Notes under the pieces: model-generated | Told to the model about the DNA's origin: nothing | Databases searched by the model: none | What the model saw: the letters and a program-made list of their open reading frames with translations, nothing else | Part shown: positions 49,960 through 60,605 of the stretch, in pieces | Position numbering within the stretch: the first letter of the stretch is position 1 | Layout of the letters: each line of letters opens with the position of its first letter | Made by a program: the position numbers and the translations under genes | DNA from: Durusdinium trenchii | Taxonomy: Eukaryota > Sar > Dinophyceae > Suessiales > Symbiodiniaceae | NCBI GenBank assembly: GCA_963970005.1 | Contig: CAXAMN010028861.1 | Span: 416,981 to 480,980 of the forward strand | Direction of reading: 5' to 3' | DNA length: 64,000 nt

Positions 49960-51575
49960 GTCCAACTACAGCCCCTCCGCCACATCGCCCCATCGCGCTG
50001 GGAAACGAAATGACCGAGAAAAAGTGAACGAGAGACGACGGACCATCCAAGAGCTTTAAACCAACAAGTGTTCTGTATTGTTGTAGAATGCTGGATAAAC
50101 GGATTTACCCATGTCAATGTAGAGGTCCTCAATCGATCTAAATAGTCTGAAAGAGTACCCCTCTTTCTATTGTGGTTAATAACTACAGTATAAATATGGT
50201 CCATGGTCCAAAAATGATCAAGCATGAAAGGACCCACAAACACTCTGCAGGTTTTAGACGGTGTTTTCCTTTCATCGGTAGGGTTGGATGTTACTCCTTG
50301 CGGTCATTCTACTTTACGTCAGCTCTGCTTGAACTCTTTGAACCCCATCACCTCCAGATCCGAAAAGACTGGCCACACCACCGCACTTTCGACTCAGACA
50401 GCGCGTCCAGCCAGCACGGTTTCGAGCACGAAACAACTCGCCCGCGATGTATGGAAAATCCATGTCAAAATCATGGAAACCGTTGAAAATCCTGCTAGCA
50501 GACTTGCATCATCTACCTGGTGGCCCAATCATTTGCACCACTGAACCGACCCAAAAGGGTGAACACAGCGATGAAAACCAGCAAGGGGATCCTTTGCACC
50601 ACATGTGCCTTTACGACCAAAAGCGACCAAGGCCTCCACGGCCTCCCCCTTCTCTGGCAGCGAAATCCGCGAAGTAAGGAAGGGCCTATTAACATCTGAC
50701 CCCCACTCTTTCCGGTTCTGCACATTATGGAGCCCTGCACTTTGATGGGCTGCATGAGCGGGCAGCACCCTTGATCTGGTCAAGCCAATGTGATGAAGCA
50801 CAAATCCTCCAACAACAGTGATTCATCACAATACGAAAGTTATCAAAAGTTGTAAACACCTGTTCACAATTCAAGAAGCGCCAGTTTTTAAGCCAGCATA
50901 ATGCACTTGCGATTATTGAACTCGCTCATTGTGGGATGAACCATCCCTCAAGCTTCCCACCCACACGTGACCGGTGGAGCTTAGTCGTCTATGCGTCGAT
51001 CCAGTGACCAATCGCAGCGCAGTGGTGAACAGAGGGGTCGGTCGGTTTGGTACCATTGACCTATTGGTTGTACTCTTGGGGGTGTCGACCCCTATTAATC
51101 AACCAACCAATAGTAAAAGGCCTATGTCGCAGGCGACCCATCGCAGCGAGCACACGGCTGAAAAATAAACGATGTTTCGGCGGGCGACCGGACGGCTCGG
51201 CTTGCTCTCAGCCAGCTAAACGGTGCACTTCAAAGGAAACCAGTCACGTTTGCAAATACAACATCCACACATCTCGTCATCCCTTTCAGACTCCAACCCG
51301 GATGCTCCCCCACTCAACGGCCACGGCCTTCGCAGCGGCTTCGGTTTGCAACGGTTTTCTCCACCCCTCCGCCGGTCGGTCACCTGGGGCGTTTTGGGAG
51401 AAAAATGGGCTTCTCGGAGACTTTCCACTTTCACTGCACCAGGTACCCACAATGGCTTGGTCTGTCTCTTGTACTGTCCGTATGCAGTGTGTGTTTGCTC
51501 AGGCCTCCAGGGTAACGTAGTAATAAGCACCCCGCCATTTGTCATGAACCACAAGGACAGTGAGGACGGTGCCCG

Positions 51576-51900
51576 TGGCTTGTCGAGTGGTGGCGGCGGG
51601 GGCACCTGTGTGGAGAGCTTCAGAGCGTGAAGCTGGGATGGGAAGTTGAAGATGGGATCAGGTCCAACTGCATGTGTAAAATAAGAAACTACATGCTAAC
51701 AGCTGCTTAAGCTGTCAGTACCCAGGGGCGGGGGAAGGTCGACCACATCCAAAAGCCAGAGACTCCTCAAGCCTCAGCCTCTTCAAGCGTTTCGCTGCTA
51801 ATTCCGTTTGTGCCACTTCCCTTGTGCCAGAAGCGAGGCCTATCGCTGAAAGGCGCTGCAGCCTACAAGGCGAAGCAGGTTCGATGGGTGGGGCATGGGA
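51576..51900. other. Inverted 325-bp block in copy 2
   Basis: Reverse complement of 32467-32790, between collinear flanks. It starts TGGCTTGTCGAG and ends GGGGCATGGGA. Confidence 0.9.
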
Positions 51901-52697
51901 TCAGCAAGGCGGGTGTTCCAACAAGGTTCGTTGAAAGCTCTGTGAACACAGCTCATTCAGCTCATGAATGAGACCATCCCAGAGCCTCATTAGTGAGCTC
52001 ATTCAGCTCAGTGAACATAACTAATACTCCCTTGGTTTAATGTGAGAAGCCTATCCCAGCTCATTCACCTCCTTCACTGTGTTCAACTCGTTCAGCTCTG
52101 CTGCCCTCCTGTCAGGTCTCACCCTGGCACTCTTAGTATTCTTGTGACAGACCTCTTTCAATGGCAAATCATTGTCCAAGAATAGTAGATCCCCCCATTT
52201 GTTGTCTTCCTTTCTGCTTCGGTGTTTCTCTATAAAAACACTTCTTCGGTCTTCGAAGCTTCCTCTTGGAGGTGAAAGGCACAAATCGCTTTGGCATTCA
52301 GCTGCCCCGGGGCCGCAGAACACGAAACTCTACTCATGCGAGAGCGGTGTTACTCAGGGAAGCTCGCTGGCAGTTTTGATAACAACATCTCAAACCGGGG
52401 TGGTTGAATGAGTTACTTGCCCGTGTCATGCACGACTGGATGATTGGCACAAGAGTGGTTTTCAGTTGTCAGCACTAAGTGGGCACGGCGTTACGAACCG
52501 GTTGCCTCAGCTGTGTTGGGGGCCTGAAATGTGCCCTACCACGGCTTGAAGGACCCTGGCCTGAATCCACAAGGCCAGGCGTCAGGCGTCAGCACCACCA
52601 CCCAAATGGAGATTCCTGACACTGGACGTGGTGGATAAGAATCTTCCATCCAACACACCGTGAGAATCGCTTGCCAACTGCCAGTGGCCTGCCAGCA

Positions 52698-53333
52698 TCA
52701 AACCATGAGATCACACACTTTTCCACTGAATCTGTGCGCTACGGCAACAGCAGTCGAGTCATCTCTTCCAGATTCGAGCTTCTCCCTTCCTTTTGGAATC
52801 TTCGACTCCGGAGCTTTGCTCCCAGTCTCAACAAAACATCTCTTACCTCTGCTGTACATGCCCAATGTTGGCAGCGGGTCAAGTGTTGTGCAGGAGGAGG
52901 AGGAGGAGGAGGAGGAGGAGGAGCTCAGCGCAGCCTTTGGAGCGGACCTAAAGCATGTCTTTGCATTAAGGATCCATGCGATGTCCGATGATTGGCGTAG
53001 TTGGCTCGAACTTCGGTTGTGCTTGTTTCGCTCCTGCCTTTGGGGGCTGACCTGGCTGCGTTTGTGCGATGCATCAACCTCAGGGGAGAAGGGAGAAGCA
53101 TCAAATGCATCAACACTCATTCTTCTCTCTAAGTGAACTTCATGACGACCAGCCTCATCTGTGGTTTGGCCATCGTCACGCGTGGTTTGGCCATCCCGGA
53201 CTTCGCATTCATGGCTGTCAAGCAACTCCACAGGCTCCACGAGGCTCTCAGGAAGGCGTTCGTAGTGCGCAGCCTCTTCGCGCTTCTCTTCATCTGCCAC
53301 TCCGGTCTTATCCAAGCGATCCAGCTGCCCCAA
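52698..53333 (-). CDS. Hypothetical 211-codon frame in copy 2
   Basis: Open counterpart of the frame at 33574-34222. It has an acidic start with LVEPVELLDSHE and ERRMSVDAFDASPFSPEV, a run of about 11 serines encoded by (GGA)n at 52892-52923, and a basic tail. Relative to copy 1, the indels outside one larger change keep the frame. No domain recognised. A plus-strand frame also spans part of it, so coding status is unproven. Confidence 0.3.
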   Translation of the reverse strand: MGQLDRLDKTGVADEEKREEAAHYERLPESLVEPVELLDSHECEVRDGQTTRDDGQTTDEAGRHEVHLERRMSVDAFDASPFSPEVDASHKRSQVSPQRQERNKHNRSSSQLRQSSDIAWILNAKTCFRSAPKAALSSSSSSSSSSSCTTLDPLPTLGMYSRGKRCFVETGSKAPESKIPKGREKLESGRDDSTAVAVAHRFSGKVCDLMV

Positions 53334-53569
53334 AGCCGCTGGCCAGCCAAGGGTAGTCGTGGCCAGCTCACCACGGGCTCACAGCGAATCTTGTCAGCGG
53401 GCATACATCGTTTCTTGACCTAAGAAAAATGTTCAAATACTCAAACCAGAAGCTGAAAGTAAAGGCCCAGACTAAACAATACTGTGGTGCAGGACACATG
53501 TTTGTGGCACAGTACCGTTTGTGGCACAATAACTTCGAAGTTATATATTCAGCTATGCTGCAGTGCTGT

Positions 53570-53995
53570 TCAAGAAAAACAGAATGTCCAATCTTTTCCA
53601 GGTGGCCCACCAACGATAGTAGTCACGTGCAGGTGAGTGCATGAAGATGCCCACGCCCCATGCCACTACCTCCCATGTCCTGAATTGGTCGTTTGTCGTT
53701 CGTAATTCCAAACCATCAGCACCACACAATGCATGTCTGTTGCCACCCACTGGAACCAGTTCATAAGGGTGCCCGCTGTTTCAGTACACTCGGAAGTTGT
53801 TGCGCGACAAGTAGTTGCTCAGCGTGTAAAGGCCACATGCCGCGCTCAACTGGCAAATGGTTCCAACGCTGCTTTCTTTCAGAAAGCTAGGCACCGCCAA
53901 ACGCACTGGGCTGCCTGGCTCAAGCTCTTTGACGCCAATGATTTGGTGAAGCCAGCTTCTCAGCCGACAAAGTGGCACAAAACGTAGAGAACTCG
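53570..53995 (-). pseudogene. Truncated copy of the membrane-protein gene's 3' part
   Basis: Corresponds to about 39637-40110: IIGVKELEPGSPVRLAVPSF versus IIGVKELEIGSPVRLAVPSV, GNRHALCGADG and GIFMHSPA. About 78 bases present in the intact gene (between LKPL and GELSEACGLY) are missing, and frameshifts separate the pieces. Nothing homologous to the membrane spans follows. Confidence 0.8.
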
Positions 53996-53999
53996 TCCC

Positions 54000-56900
54000 C
54001 AACTGTTTGCAAATGCCGCGCAGCCACCCCAGGTCACCGAAGAAATGAACAGAACCCGCGCCACAAACAGCTTGTTAGGAGTCTAGTGTCTGGTACATGG
54101 CACCGCTCTGCAAAATCTGCTTTCCGGATTATATAGGTGTTTGTTTACACTGCTGAAAGCACGTTCTCAAGAATTCGACTGTCCATTGTGCAGGATGCTT
54201 GCTGACATGGCCGTTCAATCTTCCACTTCGAAAACAGAAAGAAGGACCACGGCCCCACGGCAACGTGTCTTCTATGGCTGGCCCGCTGGACCTTGCTGGA
54301 GAAGCTGCCGGTCATGTCAAACCTTGCTGCCCAAGGCGATACATGTCAAACCCTTGCAGCTCTACAGCTTTCAGAGTATATCAATCACTCAAACTGCATT
54401 GCGCTTGTGGCCGCCTTATGGAGTCCACACGGCGGCCGGTACGGGTTCTCTGGAATCTCCAACTGCTTTGCAAGCTGAGAGGCTGAGAGGCTTCGCCACA
54501 TCATACATATCTTTGACGCGCAAAGGAACAAACACAAGGCATTCTTAGGGTCACCCTGATCAGCCAGCCTCTCAAGCTGTTGGGCTTTGAAGCATCTCTT
54601 CTTGAGCACACTCCGTCGCTTGCAGCCCACCCTTGCGCGAACATGCTGCATCGGGTCGCTTCCTTGCTCAGCGAAAGCTTGCTTGAAGCCATCTACGTTT
54701 TGCTGAAGGTTGCTTTCAACCCCGTTGCGCTTCACTTGCGCATGTGTGGCATTGCAGCTGCAAGGTCGTTGGCAGCCGATAAAGCGGTGCCAACACTTTC
54801 AAGAGCCACAACTTCTGAAGTCAGCTGGGCACCACCCGTGGGGTCGAAGGATGCCACAGCCACTGGGAAGAATTTATCGCGTGCATCAAGACTGGCGCCA
54901 GCTGTCGCGCATGACGCACGCCGTACAGAGAATGACCACCTTCAGTTCGCACGCTTGCCCAACTTCCACGGCACATGAACTTTGTAGTTAGCCTCCATCG
55001 CAAAGACTTCAACCCAGCTTGCAGCATCACGAGATACTTCACAGCAAAGGATGAACACGTGAATTCGAAGCCTGCGACTGAGACTGACATTTCCAAATTG
55101 ATTGTCAGCGAAACAGGCTCTGGTTCATCAAGCTTTGACACCCAAAACGTGGCAGCCAGCCCATCAACTGCGGGTAGCACCAATCACGGCCACTGAGGAT
55201 TTGGGGCCTTGACGCGCGGGATGCCCCCAATGTGCACACCGCGCGGTGCACAAATCTCTGAAAGCACGACATCTGAGCACTGAGCACCCTGTGAAAACCT
55301 GGTCGTCCTGATCGATCTGTCTGGGCTGTCTGGGCAACACACGACACAATCCGCAACTCAACAAACGCAACTTGCGCACAGTCGGCCATCCACCGGACAC
55401 AACAAAAACTACCGCGAGTCGACACCTGCGGAACAATGCAGACGCCAGGCGACGATGCTGCTGCTTCGCCAGCTCGTCACTTCGGCTTGTGCTCTGGTGC
55501 TTTCGGAGGCTTGACGACTTGGCGGCAGCAACGGCAAAAGAAAGAAAATGCTTGATCATCAAACCCATGGGTGGACTACTGCCACAATCAGTGTCTAAGC
55601 AGGCCGGAAACATTTGAGGAGAGAAAGCAGTCAGGCTGAAACAAGTTTGACTCAAATCACAGGAATCAATCACTGCAAAGAACAACATAGATGCATCATT
55701 AACTAAAACACCAATTTTTATTACCTCTTTTTTTCCTTTATTCTGGGTGTCCACCTCAGTCCAGTCAGCATTGCCTTGATGTAGGGTCCAAGATCAGCCA
55801 AGGCGAGGCCTTGGAACAACAACTACTTTCTTCCTGCCATCCTCCCATGCTCTCCTGCACCGTCCTAATAACTATAATAAATTCAGTCTTCTTTGTGGCT
55901 TACACTCATTTTGACAGGCCCAAATGAATCTGAACTGCACAGAAGTCAGTTCAGCGGCGCAAGTCAGTTCGCGGCTCGTCTATGTGGATAGTCACTCCAG
56001 CAGCCGCTTAAGAACAGCTCTGAGAAAAGGGCCTGAGCCAGTGATTGTCTCATTCGTCTGACAGTGGCTGGCTATTTGGGAAGTTCACTCACATGTAGAA
56101 CACGAGCAAATCCTCTGCAAATCAACTTGACTTGGGCTCAGCTACACAGCGGCTAGTTCATCAAGACCTTTCCAAGCAACTCTTCACCGCAGGCACACAT
56201 CTGACAAAATTGAGGGCGATCGAAGTTGAAGCACCTTCTAAAACGTCGACAATATGTATTCAAGCATCGTCTCAAACGTCTACTTGGTCGCTTCTACTGA
56301 CTTGCCAACTTTGGTGAGCTGCAGGGAGCCTGTCTAACTACAGGGTCCACAGGGTGTAGATGGCCGTGGGGGTTTTCTCATGATGGAGAACTTCAAGACG
56401 TCGTAAACCTTTGGCCTGACTGTGGTTTTCTTACCTACCTGGGAATTTGTAGTGCTGAAGCCGCAACCTGCGCGTTCATCTGCTTTGACAGGACCTGTCC
56501 GTGCATGTGAAGCTCCGCGTTCTTGATCAATAAAGCAAAGTCTCCGAACCACAGAAAACAATCCGATTAATCCTATCCAATCCTCCGTGTTGCAGAAGAA
56601 GTATTGGTTTCTCAGATGTCCCATCTCCATTTGTCGCTGTAGCATGTACCCACGATGGTTTGGTCTCTTGTACTGTCCGTATCCAGTGTGTGTTTGCTCA
56701 AATGGTATATTCCAATGTTTTGGCCTCAGGGGTAAAAAAGAACACTAAGCCAAGAAAACGTTCAATGGTTGTGGTTGGGGTTCTCACTTTGTTCCGCGAT
56801 TGCCGCATTGGCCGCATTCGCCGCACTCCACCCAAAGGGATGATAGTCGATAGCATGAGTATGTTACAAACATGTGTTTTCCGATGTTTTACGTAAATTA

Positions 56901-58226
56901 AGGGTGAATGTCTGAGCAAACCAAACCGTTTCTTTTCTCTCGGGCCCAAACTTTGGGCCCAGACCCTCGGGTTTGATCTCTTTTCCAAGGGTGAATGTCT
57001 TTACTGTACATGTTTGTACATGAATTCGTCCCAAGGAACCCAATGCTTCGACGGAACGGACCCTTCGTCTTCTCCAGGCCGCCGGACAGCCCGGACCTGT
57101 AGTTTGGACAGTGGGATGCAGAAGCATCAAGATGGGCGCCCCAAACATGAACATGGTAAAGCCAAACAAACCTCCAGGACCTGCGAAGTACCAACTAGGA
57201 AAGCTCTAAAGCCTCGAAAGTACCCCCCAAAAAAGTAGCCCCAACGCATGCCTTCTCCTGGATCTGCGTCGTTTTGCGCAAACAACTGAGTGGAACTGTC
57301 CAACCCACAAGAACATCATGACCCAGCCAGTGTGCCACTGCAAAGAGAAAGTAATTTAAATGGCAACAGATCAACAGGACAACAGAACATGCAGTTATCG
57401 CAGTATTTTCATACATCATGCAGCATGATCCGGTCAAAGTACAGACTGATACTCCATCAAACCCCGTGCAGCTACACTTCACTGTCGTAGCACTCTATAA
57501 AGCCGACAGATTGGTTCATCTTTCTTCAATCCGTAGCCTGGAACAAAGGAGCAAGACACCTTGGAAACGCCCGCTTCACGCATGTTGCCTGAGGGAGGCC
57601 GTTGAGCACATTGAGTCGCAGAGCCCGTTTGAGCCTTATGACTTGGTGCAAAACAGGATGCACCAGGCAGGGCACGCTTGAACGGTTTGGCGGAAAGGTC
57701 GTGTGTGTCCCCTAGCGTGCCGTAAAAGCTGTCCAAGCCATTTGAGCACTTATGCACTTGTCCAACGGCACCGACAAGCTGCAAAGCCGATCGCTTGGTG
57801 GAAAAACGTCCATCTGTGAATTGACGCGTCATGAACTTGACACCGTCTTTGCCCTGTTTAAGCGTCTCGAGCGTCTGAAACGACAGCACTGGGTGCCAAG
57901 CGCAGGGAAGCTGATCTGACTTCACATCCTTGGAAGCCAGGGAGATAACAAACTACACGGTAGTCGTAAAGATGGGGTCTGGTGTGGCATGAATGAATAT
58001 GATTCCCTGTGCACAGCTGCCTCTCGTAAATGACTTGCTTCAAACTGCCAAAGAGGTGCATTCATTTACTCTGCATGCGCAATGAAACTAGTCTGGATGG
58101 AACTAACAGTACTGACCACTTCGGAATACTGCCTGCTTTGCAGTCCAGTTCCGCAATGGAGCCACTCCAAACCATGGAGTTCTAGACCGAGCCGTTCTTC
58201 CACGATGCACACTAGAATGTGTATTT
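54000..58226. other. Gene-poor stretch with unresolved short frames
   Basis: No supported gene. Candidates I could not resolve: plus-strand frames at 54580-54978 (LLSESLLEAIYVLLKVAF) and 54975-55196, and a minus-strand frame at 57479-57925 containing KQGKDGVKFMTRQFTDGR, which looks protein-like but has no known family. Confidence 0.35.
56640..56700. repeat. Short third copy of a piece of the segmental duplication
   Basis: AGCATGTACCCACGATGGTT ... TACTGTCCGTATCCAGTGTG TGTTTGCTCA-type sequence matches 32333-32400 and 51440-51503 with few changes. Confidence 0.85.
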
Positions 58227-60605
58227 TCACATTATATAGACACCGACCCTAGCCAGTTCTATGCCAAGTGTGAGCAGAGGGAAAGCAACCGCAAAGGCAG
58301 CATCGACTTCGCATGTCCCGAAGAAGTTGCAGTCGACCACTTGCTCTCGCCAGTCGTCAGCTGCATCTTTGGGTGAATACTTACATGTCGGCTTTGGACA
58401 CGTTCTTCCCTTTTCAATGTAGTAGCCCTCATATTTGACCAACTTCATGCTCTCACTCGTCTGTCTCCACTCGGCGGTCAGCTCCCTTCCCCACGCACAG
58501 CCTACTCTCGATTCCCCGGCAATGCCCGGGATGACGAACGAGACCTCTTCCCCCGTCGTGCCCTCCCTTCCGCTTCCGCTGCAGAACTCCTGCGACAACG
58601 ACACGGATGCATCTACTCCTATGATTTTTATCCCTCCGGAGACTGCCTGCTCTGAGCCCAAACAGAACTCCGTATCTCGGGTGTCTGAGATGCTCTTGGT
58701 GAATGCGATACTGGTGCATTCATCCATGTCATCTGGAGCGTAACAAGACTCTCCAACTTGGTGAAAGCACACAAGTTCCTTGGCAGCACAGCTTCCTTCA
58801 AGGCCATTCGGACCCATTGTGATGCTTCCCTCAAACAGGAAATCTGGGCCGCATTCACATTCGTTTGTCTTTGCATTGAAGCTGGCATGTGTGATGTCCT
58901 CGCAGTCTGACTTCAACTTCTCCATTGGCACGTCACAGCAGGTATATAGACTGGAGCCGATTATGGCGTCCGCATCAGGCTTGATTGTGCCAATCTCACA
59001 GTTGAAAGTGATACAGGTTAAGTCACAACAAATGTCAGCTGCACTGCCTCTTATGTAAGCAGCATTTCCCTTCAGACTCTGGCCCAAAGGGCAAGTGAAT
59101 GCGCTGCAAAGCACATCGCAGCAAGTGTCATGGCTGGAGCCTGCAATGCCAGCTGCTGTTGCCTTGAGCGTATAGTCAACTGGGCAAGTAAAGGCCGCGC
59201 AAGACACATCACAACAAGTGTCTTGGTTGAAGCCAACGAGCAGAGCTGTGTTTGCTTTGAGGATGTAGTTCGTAGGGCAGGAGAATGCTCTGCAAAGAAC
59301 ATCGCAGCAAGTATCGTGGCCGGAGCCGGCGAGTGTAGCTGCCTTTGCTTTCAGGATATAATTTGCAGGGCACGTGAAGGCACTGCATGCTAGATCACAG
59401 CAGGTGCTGGTACTGGAGCCAGCGATGCTGGCCGCATTGGTCTTCAGCACGTAGTCAGCTGGGCACGTGAAGGCACTGCAGAATGCATCACAGCAGGNNN
59501 NNNNNNNGCATTGGTCTTCAGCAAGTAGTCAGCTGGGCACGTGAAAGCACTGCATGTGGTGGTGCCGGTCTGTGTGGCAGTGGTGGCAGTGGTGGTGGCG
59601 GTGGTGGCGGTATGGGTGATAGTGGTAGTCGAACTGTCAGCGCATGTAGGCACAGCCGAGGACCATGTGATGAGTTGGGATGTAGCAGTACCCCACGAGA
59701 GTGCCACATTGTCTCGTAGGCTCTCCCACTGCCCTGACTGGCCATCGCAGGTCGAGCGATATTCCACGTTCACGGTGTCCATGAAGCGATTCGATGAGCC
59801 CAGGGTGTTGTAGTAGAACCTGATGCACTTCAAGTCGACGTGGGGCAATTGAAAGACCACTGCACATCTGCCGGCGGGGCAACTGCCACCATCTGTACAA
59901 GAAGACTGGCCAAAGTAGTTGCAGGTGCCCAAATCATTGCCTCGGAAAGATGCCATGCACGACATTGCTTGAAAGAGTCTCGTACAATAAGTATGTATGT
60001 GAGTATGTACATTGTATTATTGAGGTATGGAGTGAGGTAGGGAGTGATAGGGAGTGAGGTATGGTATATGTACATGTCGGTACGCATTAAACGAACTATA
60101 GGGACCGAAAGCAGCAGGAGGAACTGAGAAACTCACAACTGGCTAAGGTGCTTGCATCATTGCAGGGGCAGCTGCCATGATCTCCACCCCAACAGGGACA
60201 AGTGTAAGACTCCGCACCAGATGAGTCGAGCATGGTGGCATAGTAGTTCGTGACCGTGCCCATGGCGAGCCTGGAAGTACAGGCTTCGTCTGAGTACAGG
60301 TCAAGGGCTTCCACTCTCCACGCATCTCCTGTGCCATCTACTCCAAGAACTCGAACGAAGGTCTCCTGCAAAAGGTGAAGGCCTCGAGTCGGAACCATCC
60401 TCAGCTTGAAAGGGCCTTGCTTAAGCCTTCTATAACCCATCCATCCCCAGCTTGAAGAGCCCTACTCACGCCTTATAGAACCCAGGAGTCCATGATCTTG
60501 ACCCTATGCCCCAGGCCCCCAACAAGCTTTTTCGGCAAACCCTGTCTCCTGGCTTCTGCTGAGAGGCAGCCACAAGTGCACCACGACAACCAGGTACAGG
60601 AGCAT
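58227..60605 (-). CDS. Secreted protein with tandem CSAFTCP...TCCD cysteine repeats
   Basis: Three exons are inferred. Exon 1 (60605-60549) encodes exactly 19 residues, MLLYLVVVVHLWLPLSRSQ, a signal peptide. Exon 2 (60365-60140) has FVRVLGVDGTGDAWRVEALD and a Cys-rich end. Exon 3 (about 59967-58227) has a lectin/discoidin-like stretch (FQLPHVDLKCIRFYYNTLGS), a Thr-rich linker and then seven or eight repeats of 31 residues (CSAFTCPANYILKAKAATLA, ending TCCD). The unique C-terminal part has more cysteines and a final hydrophobic segment (AFAVAFPLLTLGIELARVGV). It is probably a disulfide-bonded extracellular or wall protein. The first intron seems to start with GA, since GAGAC is shared by both sides. 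A 10-N gap at 59499-59508 interrupts a repeat and breaks the frame artificially. Confidence 0.72.
59499..59508. other. Assembly gap (10 N) inside the cysteine repeats
   Basis: The gap falls between two near-identical repeat units, where assemblers commonly fail. Its length is nominal. Confidence 0.95.

Larger units (their letters stand above)
49031..50654. other. Spacer between the decayed gene and duplication copy 2
   Basis: No supported gene. It holds a poly-C/A run near 49530-49550, the inverted repeat at 49290-49959 and the tandem repeat at 49769-49855. Confidence 0.5.
50655..53498. repeat. Segmental duplication, copy 2
   Basis: Partner of 31410-34346. It lacks the 64-bp AT insertion and has the 325-bp block at 51576-51900 inverted. 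It is followed at 53570 by a copy of part of the membrane-protein gene, which copy 1 is not. Confidence 0.9.
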
